A stretch of DNA of 64,000 nucleotides from TMP-86 sp044226865 (GTDB lineage Bacteria; Pseudomonadota; Gammaproteobacteria; Steroidobacterales; Steroidobacteraceae), in contig JBGAGE010000001.1 in the NCBI GenBank assembly GCA_044226865.1, forward strand, positions 372,001 to 436,000, written 5' to 3'. Every line of letters starts with the position of its first letter. Positions within the stretch are counted from its first letter, which is position 1. The translations under genes were made by a program, and so were the position numbers. Below, piece by piece: positions 50,893-59,343 of this stretch. The notes below the pieces were generated by a model that was not told the origin of the DNA, searched no databases, and saw nothing but the letters and a program-made list of their open reading frames with translations.

Positions 50893-51589
50893 AGAGTTTC
50901 CGCAATTCGCCCATCTGCAGGATCTGCACGCGCTTGGCGCGCACGTCGATGAGCCGGCGCCGAGCCAATTCGGTGAAGCACCGGCTCACGGTCTCGCTGC
51001 GGATGCCGAGGTAATTGGCGATGTCCTCGCGATTCATGCCGAGGCGGAAATCGCGCACGCGCTCGCAGCCCGCCTGCATGCGCCCCAGCATGTTCAACAG
51101 GAACCCGGCGACCCGCTGGTATGCCTCCTTGTCGCGCACCAATGCCAGCGACTCGCGCGCCGCAACGCCGGCCTTGGCGATCAGGCGGATGAATTCGCCG
51201 GCGGTCTCCGGCGAGGTGGCGCAGGCCTGGTTGAAGTCATTCCACGGCACCACGCATACGGAAGTGGGTTCCACCGCAATGGCGCTGGTGCGGCTCGGGG
51301 CCGCACCGAGCCCCTGCAGGCTCAGCATGTCGCCGGCCAGCGCAAAATTCACGACGCTGGCGTTGCCTTCGCCGCCTTCCTCGATTTCCTTGATGCAGCC
51401 GCTGCGGATCATGTACAGGTTGTCGACGCGGTCGCCGCAGCGGAACAGCGGCATGCCACGCTCGGCGCGGATGCGCCGGACGCGCAGGCCAGCCAACTTG
51501 CCGGGGAAACACATGCGCTTGAGTCCACAAGCCTTGCACACCGGGCGGAGCTGCTCATCCATGCGCGATCCCGCCCGCGGCGCTGCCAT
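50879..51589 (-). CDS. FNR-type oxygen-sensing transcriptional regulator (second copy)
   Basis: This 236-residue Crp/Fnr protein has the cluster ligands Cys18, Cys21 and Cys27 (CKACGLKRMC) and Cys112. The recognition helix is DIANYLGIRSETVSRCF. It is clearly distinct from the copy at 25484-26236. ATG 51589 or 51562 may be the start; the shorter one gives MDEQLRPVCKAC. It is translationally coupled to the UbiM-like gene, which hints at oxygen control of quinone synthesis. Confidence 0.9.
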   Translation of the reverse strand: MAAPRAGSRMDEQLRPVCKACGLKRMCFPGKLAGLRVRRIRAERGMPLFRCGDRVDNLYMIRSGCIKEIEEGGEGNASVVNFALAGDMLSLQGLGAAPSRTSAIAVEPTSVCVVPWNDFNQACATSPETAGEFIRLIAKAGVAARESLALVRDKEAYQRVAGFLLNMLGRMQAGCERVRDFRLGMNREDIANYLGIRSETVSRCFTELARRRLIDVRAKRVQILQMGELRKLYAGA

Positions 51590-51760
51590 CGATGCCCGCC
51601 ACTTCTCGTCTCCGTCCGCTCACCGTGGGTGGTGAGGCGTTCGTCGCCGACTATGAAAGGACGGCGCGCCATGCGCATCCGGGTTTTCCGGTAGAAGGCT
51701 ATGTAGAAGCAACGGCGTCGGTGAGTTGCGCCGTTGCAGCCACCGATGCGGCAATCGCCC

Positions 51761-52882
51761 TCAAGCCTCGGGGAAGGGGATCCAGCGCTTGGCGCCGTAG
51801 TCGTACAATTTGCAGGTGCGCACGCATTCCAGGTAGTGCCGCAAGGTCAAGGGCGTGCGCTTGAACACCGCGCCCATCTCATACAAGTGGCGCTGCGCTG
51901 CCTTGAGGTTGTAGAGCGGGATCGTGGCATTCAGGTGGTGCGCCGGATGTTCCATGATGTGGTGCATCCAGGTACCCAGCGGCCAGGGCACCATGATGTG
52001 GGCGGTGGCGGACACCTGCGCCTTGTGCTGCTGCCACTCGGCCTTGTCGCCGAACCAGCGCACGTCCGGATCGGTGTGATGCAGGTACACCACGATCCCG
52101 ACGGTCCAGATCCACAGGATGAAGGGTGCGACGAAGGCGAGCAGGAGGGCGGCCACGAAAGATTGCTGATGCGCCTGTGCATACCAGAAGATGCCGGCCA
52201 CCCACACGCAGGCCACGCCCAATGCCAGGGAGGAATCCAGCGTGAATTCCAGCCGGCGGGCCGGCATGTTCTGGCGGTTCGGAAAAAACAGGCGCTTCCA
52301 CCAGATTTCCACGAAGTAATAGATCGCGGGCCCCAGGGCGCTGCGGTACAGATGTTCCACCGATCGCCGCCAGGCCGGCAGCGCGCGGTATTCCGCTTCG
52401 CTCTTGGGCTCCCACACGAAGTCCCGGCCCCGCAGGTTGTTGAAGCCGTGATGCACGGTGTTGTGGCCGGTGCGCCAGAGTGAATACGGCGTGAGCGAGA
52501 CGACGAAGGCGATGCGGGCCAGGACGATGTTGAGCCGGCGGCTGCTGGTGAGCGCCTGGTGACAGGCATCATGGCCGATGATGAACAGGCGCACGATGGC
52601 GCCCCAGGTGAGTACCGTGCCAGCGAGGCGTGCCCAACCATTGCCGGCGGCAATCGCCAGCCATTGGCCAAAGGCGAACAGGCCGAGGTCTGCCACCAGC
52701 AGCGCCAGTGCCAAGGCATTGCGTTTGCGCGCGAAGGGGTCGAGCGAATTGCGCAATTCGCTGATGGTCAGTTCGTGCACCGAGGACGGGCGCACGGCCG
52801 CCAGCTTCAGATGGGCCGCGCGCTTGGTGTCGCCAGGGGTTTCCTGGCCGACGCGATCAGGGGTGGGCAGTGGAATACTCAT
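51761..52882 (-). CDS. Membrane fatty-acid desaturase family protein
   Basis: This 373-residue protein has several membrane helices and the three histidine boxes HDACH (after IIG), HNTVHH and HHIMEHPAHH. These place it with acyl-lipid desaturases/hydroxylases that use a diiron site. The substrate is probably an acyl lipid. No electron donor is adjacent. The 55-nt gap upstream carries no full FNR box. Confidence 0.85.
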   Translation of the reverse strand: MSIPLPTPDRVGQETPGDTKRAAHLKLAAVRPSSVHELTISELRNSLDPFARKRNALALALLVADLGLFAFGQWLAIAAGNGWARLAGTVLTWGAIVRLFIIGHDACHQALTSSRRLNIVLARIAFVVSLTPYSLWRTGHNTVHHGFNNLRGRDFVWEPKSEAEYRALPAWRRSVEHLYRSALGPAIYYFVEIWWKRLFFPNRQNMPARRLEFTLDSSLALGVACVWVAGIFWYAQAHQQSFVAALLLAFVAPFILWIWTVGIVVYLHHTDPDVRWFGDKAEWQQHKAQVSATAHIMVPWPLGTWMHHIMEHPAHHLNATIPLYNLKAAQRHLYEMGAVFKRTPLTLRHYLECVRTCKLYDYGAKRWIPFPEA

Positions 52883-52937
52883 CGTTGGTTTGGGTCCGCC
52901 CGCAAGTGTAGGGCCCGGGGCGATTTGGAATACTGCG

Positions 52938-54983
52938 TTAGATCAATTTTTGTTCGGTTAGGCCAATGATCACACGATCTCTGCGCGGATGCACGATGCG
53001 GTTGCCCAAATCCCGGGCCGCGCGGTGGCCGGAGTGGACCGCCCAGGCGATCGGCGCAGGCTGCAGGCAATCCCCGATGCGTTGGATCGAGCTTCCCGGT
53101 GTGCCATCGTCCCCGCCCAGGGATGCGAACAACGCATCGTCCGGTGCTCGCGAGGTCACCAGGACCACCGCGGCAGAGGCGACCGCCCGCGTGTTACCGG
53201 TGAACACGCAGGTCAGTTCCGCCTGCGTGCCGTCGAAGGATGCCAGCGCCAGGTTCACGTCGATGGTGACGCCGAGTTCCAGCAGCGAGCGCTGCGTACG
53301 CTCCTGTTCCTGCGTGTTCTGGCTCCAGGATGCGGCGCGCCCCTCGGTGGTGACGTAGCGCACCCGGACGCCGTCGGCGGCAAGCCGGGCGGCAATCACT
53401 GCGGCGAGATAGTAATGATCATCATCGAACACCAGGACCTCGCCGGTCGGCTGACGCCCGGCGAATATATCCTCAGGCGTGTAAACACCCGCCGCATGCA
53501 GGCGGGCGATGGGGCGTACATGCCAGCGGCCCACGCCGTCGCGGCGCCAGCGCGCGCCGGTGGCGATCAACACATGATCGGCGCCAAAGCCGCGCACGTC
53601 CGCCGCCTCGAGGCGGTTGTCGAGGTACAGCGCCACGTTCGATAGGCGCCGGATCTGGCCCAGGCGGTAGTCGCGCACTCGGGCCCATTGGGAGAGGCCC
53701 GGCAACCGGCTCTCGCCGTTGAGGCGGCCGCCGGCCTCGCGCGCCGCATCGGCCAGCGCCACCTGGAAACCGCGCTTGCCCAGGATATGCGCGGCCTCGA
53801 GGCCCGCAGGACCCGCGCCGACGATCAACACCGATCCGGAGCCATCGGCCGGCACTTTCTCGGGATGCCAGTTCGAACGCCATTCCTCGCCCATCGTGGG
53901 GTTCTGGGTGCAACGCAGGGCCGAGCCGCGGAAATCATGCGCGTAGCAGATGTTGCAGCCGATGCACTCGCGGATGTCCTCCAGGCGGCCTTCGCGAATC
54001 TTGGTCGGCAGGAAGGGATCGGCAATGGAGGGGCGCGCGGCGCCGATGAAATCCAGAATGCCGCGCTTGAACTGGCCCAGCATGGCGTCGGGCGAGGTGA
54101 AGCGGCCGACGCTCACGACCGGCTTGCCCGTGAGCTTGCGCACATAGGCGACGCGGTCTTCCAGTGCGCCCTGTTCCACGAAGCGCGAGGAACCCATTTC
54201 CTCGTCGTAATCGGCGATCACCACATCCCACAGGTCGGGCAGATCCTTGAGCGTGCCGATGACCTCGCGGGCCTCCTCTTCCGGCAGGTGATCTTCGCCA
54301 TGACCGTTGGCGGAAAAGCGCACGGCCACGGCACAGCGATCGCCAACGGCGGCGCGCGTGTCCTCCAGCAATTCACGCATCAGCCGCATGCGGTTGGTGA
54401 GGCTTCCGCCGTATTCATCCGTGCGCTCGTTATAGGTGCGCGAGAGGAATTCCGAGACCAGGTAGCCGTGCGTGGGGTAGACGTAGATGATGTCGAACCC
54501 GGCCTTGCGTGCCCGCAGCGCCGCGTCGCGGTGCCAGCGGCGCAGTTCGGCGATGTCGCGCCGGTTCATGCGCTGCGACTGGATTGGATCGCTGCGCGAG
54601 GGCGCGGAGCGCACGCCGATGGAGGGGGTGCGGCTGCCCAGGTTTGCCACATAGCTGCCGCCATGCCACAGTTCGATGCCGGCGAGCGCGCCGTGCGCAT
54701 GCACCGCGTCGGCCATGGCGGCGAGATTGCCGAGATCGCCGTCGTCCCACATGGAGGCATACGGGTAGGGATGATCATCGGAGCTCGGATGGATGGAACA
54801 ATATTCGGTGCAAACCACCCCCCAACCACCTTCGGCCTTCATCCCCCGCATGGCCACCAATGTCTGCGGCAGCGCATGGCCCATGCCGGTGCAGTGGGGC
54901 ACTTGATAGAAGCGGTTGGGCGCGGTGACCGGGCCGATCTTGACCTTGTCGAACAGGGCGGCGTAGCGCGATGCATCCGTCAT
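52938..54983 (-). CDS. Trimethylamine/dimethylamine dehydrogenase-like FMN-FeS flavoprotein
   Basis: This 681-residue protein matches the trimethylamine dehydrogenase class. It has an OYE-type TIM barrel with NRFYQVPHC, where Cys31 matches the residue that carries covalent 6-S-cysteinyl FMN. The catalytic Tyr and His are in YVYPTHGYL. The 4Fe-4S site is CIGCNICYAHDFRGSALRC, and C-terminal ADP/FAD-binding domains follow (VLIVGAGPAGLEAAHIL). The family demethylates tertiary or secondary amines and passes electrons to an ETF. It is divergent from an MttB-family gene with only 31 nt between, so both may act on related N-methyl compounds. Confidence 0.88.
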   Translation of the reverse strand: MTDASRYAALFDKVKIGPVTAPNRFYQVPHCTGMGHALPQTLVAMRGMKAEGGWGVVCTEYCSIHPSSDDHPYPYASMWDDGDLGNLAAMADAVHAHGALAGIELWHGGSYVANLGSRTPSIGVRSAPSRSDPIQSQRMNRRDIAELRRWHRDAALRARKAGFDIIYVYPTHGYLVSEFLSRTYNERTDEYGGSLTNRMRLMRELLEDTRAAVGDRCAVAVRFSANGHGEDHLPEEEAREVIGTLKDLPDLWDVVIADYDEEMGSSRFVEQGALEDRVAYVRKLTGKPVVSVGRFTSPDAMLGQFKRGILDFIGAARPSIADPFLPTKIREGRLEDIRECIGCNICYAHDFRGSALRCTQNPTMGEEWRSNWHPEKVPADGSGSVLIVGAGPAGLEAAHILGKRGFQVALADAAREAGGRLNGESRLPGLSQWARVRDYRLGQIRRLSNVALYLDNRLEAADVRGFGADHVLIATGARWRRDGVGRWHVRPIARLHAAGVYTPEDIFAGRQPTGEVLVFDDDHYYLAAVIAARLAADGVRVRYVTTEGRAASWSQNTQEQERTQRSLLELGVTIDVNLALASFDGTQAELTCVFTGNTRAVASAAVVLVTSRAPDDALFASLGGDDGTPGSSIQRIGDCLQPAPIAWAVHSGHRAARDLGNRIVHPRRDRVIIGLTEQKLI

Positions 54984-55014
54984 GGGCGAATTCTAAAGCA
55001 TTGGGAGAGAACAC

Positions 55015-56532
55015 GTGCGTCATGAATCTGCCAGCCAGCGTCGGCGCCGAGCGCAATCCATCATCACGCGCCCGGAGGATCCGGGACTGAACGCCGGCGC
55101 CACCGCGCCGTACGAGCCGCTGCCCGCGCTGTCGGCACGGCAACTGATCGAGGGCGCATTCACCTTGCTGGAAGAAAGCGGTGTGGCCTTCGAAACGGGC
55201 ACCGAGGCCATCGCCCTGTTCGAGGCTGCAGGCTGCAGGGTCACAACCGATGGCGTGGTGTACCTGCCGCGCACGCTGGTCCAGTCCGCGCTGGAATCGG
55301 TGCCGCGCGAGGCGCGGCTCTGGGACCGCAGCGGCACCCGTTTCCTGACGCTGGACAACCGCCATACCTGGTTCCTGCCAGGCATGACGTGCATCAAGGT
55401 CTTCGATCTCGACAGCGGCGAGCAGCGCCAGAGCACAGCGGCCGATCTCGCGACGATCACGCGCGTGGCGGATGCGTTGGTGGACATCGATGCCGTGTGC
55501 GTCGCCTGCAAGGACGTCGAGCATTCCGACATCCATGGTGAGATCGGTGAGTTCGCGGTGATGGCGCGTCATACGACCAAGCCGCTCGAATACCTGTGCG
55601 AACACGCCGAATCGCTCGGCGTGGCGATCGAGATGGCGGCCGTGATCCGCGGCAGCCGAGAGGCGTTGGCCGAGAAGCCTTATTTCCTGCAGATCATCAC
55701 GCCCTTGCCGCTCAACTATGCGCGCACCCACATCGACCAGGTGATCCAGGCGGCGCGCGCCGGCGTGCCGGTGAGCGTGGGCACCTTGCCCATCGGCGGC
55801 GCGTCGTCTCCCATCACGGCCGCTGGTTGCATCGCGCAGAGCCTGGCCACGGATTTCGCCGGGATGACGCTTGGCCAGTTGGCGCGGCGCGGCGCCTTCG
55901 TCATCGGCAGCTCGGATGTGAGCTTCATGGAGCCGGCCACGGGCGGCATCGGCAACTTCGTGCAGGCATCGCTTGCCGACATGGTGATGTGCCAGGTGCG
56001 CCGCGAACTGGGCATTCCGTCGTTCACCGGCCTGGGCGGGCAGGCGGTGGCGCGCCGCTTCAACCAGGACGCTGTGTGGGAAATTTCCACCAACATGATG
56101 CAGGCCTTCTACAGCCGTCCCGCCACCTGCGACTACCTCGGCTCCATCGACGAAGGCATCACCTTCTCCCTGCACTCGCTGCTGTTGTGCAATGACCTGG
56201 CCGGGCTGCTGCGCAGCCTGTGGCAAGGGGTTGCCGTGGATGACAACTCGATGGCGTTGAACGAGGCACGGGCCGTGGGGCCGCGCGGCAATTACCTCGC
56301 ACTGGATCACACGGCCAGCCATTGCCGCGAGCAGCTGTGGAACACTCGCTATTTCGGGCCGCATATTCCCACGCGCATGAGCTCACTACCCGACCAGGAT
56401 CTGCTCGAGCGCATCGATGCGGACCTGCGCAGGGTGCTCGCCGAGCATCGCGTGGAGGATTTACCTGCCACCGTGGTGGCGGAAATGGATGCCATTCGCC
56501 AGCGCTTCGCGGTCTCGTACCGGCCGGCTTGA
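55015..56532 (+). CDS. MttB-family corrinoid methyltransferase homologue, non-pyrrolysine
   Basis: This 505-residue protein belongs to the trimethylamine methyltransferase (MttB) superfamily. Typical segments include LLEESGVAF, FLPGMTCIKVFD, ITPLPLNYA and ATGGIGNFVQASLADMV. The frame has no internal TAG, so there is no pyrrolysine. It belongs to the larger group that includes glycine-betaine methyltransferase MtgB. No corrinoid protein or RamA activase is in the window. GTG at 55015 has GGGAGAG upstream. It is divergent from the amine dehydrogenase-like gene. Confidence 0.87.
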   Translation: MRHESASQRRRRAQSIITRPEDPGLNAGATAPYEPLPALSARQLIEGAFTLLEESGVAFETGTEAIALFEAAGCRVTTDGVVYLPRTLVQSALESVPREARLWDRSGTRFLTLDNRHTWFLPGMTCIKVFDLDSGEQRQSTAADLATITRVADALVDIDAVCVACKDVEHSDIHGEIGEFAVMARHTTKPLEYLCEHAESLGVAIEMAAVIRGSREALAEKPYFLQIITPLPLNYARTHIDQVIQAARAGVPVSVGTLPIGGASSPITAAGCIAQSLATDFAGMTLGQLARRGAFVIGSSDVSFMEPATGGIGNFVQASLADMVMCQVRRELGIPSFTGLGGQAVARRFNQDAVWEISTNMMQAFYSRPATCDYLGSIDEGITFSLHSLLLCNDLAGLLRSLWQGVAVDDNSMALNEARAVGPRGNYLALDHTASHCREQLWNTRYFGPHIPTRMSSLPDQDLLERIDADLRRVLAEHRVEDLPATVVAEMDAIRQRFAVSYRPA

Positions 56533-56537
56533 GGCGG

Positions 56538-56954
56538 CTATAGATCCTTGAACTTGTCGGCCAGCGCGCGCAGCAAGTCGCGCCAGCTCAGGAGCCCCGC
56601 CGGGCGCCCTTCGCGATCGACCACCGGAATGCACGAGATACGATGCGAGTTGAACAGCTCGATGGCCTGCGCGACCGTGGCGTCGGGGTGCAGTGTCACC
56701 GGCTGGCGGCTCATGATCTGGTGAACGCGCTTGTGCAGCGTGGCCGCGTCCCGTTCCGTCTCGCGCACCGTGCCCACGTTGGGGCTGATGGCCTTGAGCA
56801 GGTCGCGGTCGGAGACCACGCCGACCACCTTGCCGTCCGAGAGCACTGGAAGATGATGAAAGTGCAGGCGATCGAAGATTTCCTTCACCGTCTGCAGTTG
56901 ATCGTCCATTTCCACGGTGACGACCCGCTTGCTCATGACATTGCCGACGATCAT
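56538..56954 (-). CDS. CBS-domain pair protein
   Basis: This 138-residue protein consists of two CBS motifs (NVMSKRVVTVEMDDQLQTV, HHLPVLSDGKVVGVVSDRDLL, then IMSRQPVTLHPDATVAQAI and SCIPVVDREGRPAGLLSWRDLL). Such stand-alone pairs bind adenine nucleotides and sense energy state. ATG 56954 gives the standard N-terminus; the longer open frame overlaps the promoter side of the SRAP gene and is less likely. Confidence 0.85.
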   Translation of the reverse strand: MIVGNVMSKRVVTVEMDDQLQTVKEIFDRLHFHHLPVLSDGKVVGVVSDRDLLKAISPNVGTVRETERDAATLHKRVHQIMSRQPVTLHPDATVAQAIELFNSHRISCIPVVDREGRPAGLLSWRDLLRALADKFKDL

Positions 56955-57066
56955 TCCGCTGTGATCGGCCGTTTTTCGCGAGACTTGAATCACACCGTGG
57001 TCACGGATGGGCCGCAGGCGCCAGCCTTCGAGCCCAAGGCGGAGCCGGTGGGTTAGAATAGGAGAC

Positions 57067-58032
57067 ATGTGCTATTCCGCGCGCATCATCCAGACCCTGC
57101 ACAAGCTGCAGCGCCATTGGAGCGTGAGGCTCGATTACGAGGAGGCCGAGAAGCTCTTCCTGCGCCGGCTCACCGATCCCTCCATCAACATCTCGCGCGG
57201 CTTCGAGGATAATTTCATGGAACCTGCGAACGAGCAGGGAAGGCGCATCAAGGCTGCCATCGATGAGCACCGCAGCAGGCTGGCCACCAAGCTCGAAAAG
57301 GACTTGTTCACGCAGAAGACCCGCCTGGTGACGGCCGAGCGCTCCCTGAAAACCAAGGAGACCAAGAAGGCGCGCGAGGATGTGCGCATCGCCACCGCCA
57401 AGATCGATACGCTCACGGGCAAGTTGTCCGACCTGCGGCGCACCGAGCCCAAGTCGCGCGACAACCGCATCTTCCCCAATGTGTACGCCGGGGTGATCAT
57501 CGAGCGTGGCGGGGACAAGTGGCTCACGCCCATGCGGTATGCCTGCCGCCCGGCCGGCAAGCCCTCCTTCTACGACAAGAAATACCCTGGGCTGTACAAC
57601 GCGCGGCGGGACAATCTCGAGAAGTTCTGGCGTGAGCAGTTCGGGCATGATCACGCGTTGATGGTGGCCGAGCGCTTTTATGAGAACGTGCAGCTGCACG
57701 CCATGGAGCACCGCGAATTGAAGCCCGGCGAGGAGGAAAAGAACGTGGTGCTGGAGTTTACCCCTGAACCCCAGCAGCCCATGTTCATCGCCTGCCTGTG
57801 GTCACATTGGACCGATCCTAAGGAACCGGAGCTGCGAGGCTTCGCTGCCATCACCGATGAACCGCCGCCGGATGTGGCGGCCGCCGGTCATGACCGTTGC
57901 ATCATCAATCTGCAGCCGCAGCACGTGGAAGCCTGGTTGAAGCCCGAGGGGCGCAGCACGGCGGAACTTCAGGCCATCCTCGAGGATCGCGCCGTGTCCA
58001 CGTATCAGCATGTGGTGCAGGAAGCCGCGTAG
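57067..58032 (+). CDS. SRAP (HMCES/YedK-like) protein with coiled-coil insertion
   Basis: This 321-residue protein starts MCYSA, so Cys2 becomes the N-terminal nucleophile that cross-links to abasic DNA in SRAP proteins. Other family features are VYAGVIIERGG, YNARRDN (Asn178) and GHDRCIINL (His275). It is about 100 residues longer than YedK. The extra part, about residues 60-135, is Lys/Glu-rich and coiled-coil-like (KTRLVTAERSLKTKETKK) and sits before the core strand. It probably protects abasic sites in single-stranded DNA; the insertion may add a partner. ATG 57067 has GGAGAC upstream. Confidence 0.8.
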   Translation: MCYSARIIQTLHKLQRHWSVRLDYEEAEKLFLRRLTDPSINISRGFEDNFMEPANEQGRRIKAAIDEHRSRLATKLEKDLFTQKTRLVTAERSLKTKETKKAREDVRIATAKIDTLTGKLSDLRRTEPKSRDNRIFPNVYAGVIIERGGDKWLTPMRYACRPAGKPSFYDKKYPGLYNARRDNLEKFWREQFGHDHALMVAERFYENVQLHAMEHRELKPGEEEKNVVLEFTPEPQQPMFIACLWSHWTDPKEPELRGFAAITDEPPPDVAAAGHDRCIINLQPQHVEAWLKPEGRSTAELQAILEDRAVSTYQHVVQEAA

Positions 58033-58111
58033 GTTCTTTGCGGCTGCGCAGAGTGTGGTAGTTGCGCTGCCCGCGGCGTGCTGATGCCGGGCAGGCGTCG
58101 CCGGCCGGCGG

Positions 58112-58795
58112 TTAGCTGCGCGCAGGAAATTCCGGAACCCGGGTCGAGGATCTCCAGAAGGAAAGGGCCGCCTCGGCGTCGTTGAAGCGCAGCAACGAGC
58201 CCAGCGTCGCGCGGGTTGCGGTGACCAGGTACAGCTCGCCTCGGTCTGCGCGTTGCAGCGCCTCGCGTGGAGTCACCCAGATGAAATCCGTCAGTTCGGT
58301 GCCGACCAGTTCGACATCCTGATCACCGGGGCAACGGGCGAGGAAAAAACGAGTGTCGAAGCGTTTCGGGCCCGGCGGCGGGGTGATCCAGCGGCTGTGA
58401 TAGACGAGCGCATCGTGGCGCGGCTTCAATTCGAACTCGCGGCAGAAGCTGGCGAACGTCGCGGCGCGGGTCATCAGTTTGCTGCGCCACCGGGTCAATT
58501 CGCGGGTATCGATGCGAGGCGCTTCGGGTGCGCCAACGGAATGCGATGTTGCCAGGAGGATGCCGCATTCCTCGAAGCACTCGCGGATCGCGGCTACCCT
58601 GGCGGCCTCGTCGACGCCCGTTTGCGACGTCAGATCCGCATCCGCCGCGTCCAACGCGCCGCCCGGAAACACATACGCGCCAGGCATGAAGCTCGCCTGC
58701 GCATTACGCTCCATCAGCAAGGTCTCGATGCCGCCATCGCCGTCCCGCAACAGCACCAGGGTGGCGGCCGCGCGGGGCTTGACGATGAAATCCAT
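58112..58795 (-). CDS. NUDIX hydrolase
   Basis: This 227-residue protein has a NUDIX box in split form: GGALDAADADLTSQTGVDEAARVAAIRECFEECG fits Gx5Ex7REUxEExGU with an insertion, with the terminal RECFEECGI clear. It resembles NUDT19-like CoA or nucleotide-diphosphate hydrolases. ATG 58795 starts at the domain. It follows the thioesterase gene by 13 nt, so both may act on CoA compounds. Confidence 0.82.
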   Translation of the reverse strand: MDFIVKPRAAATLVLLRDGDGGIETLLMERNAQASFMPGAYVFPGGALDAADADLTSQTGVDEAARVAAIRECFEECGILLATSHSVGAPEAPRIDTRELTRWRSKLMTRAATFASFCREFELKPRHDALVYHSRWITPPPGPKRFDTRFFLARCPGDQDVELVGTELTDFIWVTPREALQRADRGELYLVTATRATLGSLLRFNDAEAALSFWRSSTRVPEFPARS

Positions 58796-58808
58796 GCGAG
58801 GCGGATCG

Positions 58809-59312
58809 CTACGGAGACATCGATCCGGAGGTCGGGCAGATCCAGGAAAGCTTGTCGTGCGCCTCCAGCATGGCATCGAAGGGTTGTGTCACTTGCGGGG
58901 GCAAGGCCGCGGTGGTGCGGCGCTCGAGATCCGCACCGGTCGAGATGAATTCCAATGCGCTCGAAAACTCTCCGCGTGTGCGGTTTACCAGGAACAAGGT
59001 GGCGTGAAACCGCTTGGCATTGCGCGCGATCAGCCGGCAGTGCAGGGTGACTTCGTCACCGACATGCACCTCGCGCAAATACCAGACGTGATGCTCGAGG
59101 TCGAAGACTCCCCAGCGTTGCGGCCACCCGGATTCCACCTCCAATCCCCAGGCGCGCAGCATCGGGATGAACGCGTCATTGAACAGGTGCATGTAGTAGG
59201 CAATGTTCAGATGGCCGTTGATGTCTTTCCACTCCGGCGGGATCACCTTGCGCATCAACACCGGCAGTTCATCGATCTGCGAGATCGTCGGAACGGATTT
59301 GAGCATCGCCAT
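58809..59312 (-). CDS. Hotdog-fold acyl-CoA thioesterase
   Basis: This 167-residue protein has the hotdog pattern WKDINGHLNIAYYMHLFNDA (Asp and His of the 4-hydroxybenzoyl-CoA thioesterase class) and a beta-sheet with LHCRLIARNAKRFHATLFL. It likely hydrolyses an acyl-CoA. ATG 59312 or 59306. It is the middle of a three-gene minus-strand run with an MFS gene upstream and a NUDIX gene downstream. Confidence 0.83.
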   Translation of the reverse strand: MAMLKSVPTISQIDELPVLMRKVIPPEWKDINGHLNIAYYMHLFNDAFIPMLRAWGLEVESGWPQRWGVFDLEHHVWYLREVHVGDEVTLHCRLIARNAKRFHATLFLVNRTRGEFSSALEFISTGADLERRTTAALPPQVTQPFDAMLEAHDKLSWICPTSGSMSP

Positions 59313-59343
59313 GGTGCTATTGGAGCATGCCGCCGGCGGAAAG

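Noticed and set aside
52938..52946. TTGATCTAA (minus strand) as an FNR site for the desaturase gene
   Set aside because: Only a half-site; the other half does not match, and the bases include the stop codon of the adjacent flavoprotein gene.
55015..56532. Pyrrolysine-containing MttB
   Set aside because: The 505-codon frame has no in-frame TAG and no pyl genes are visible.
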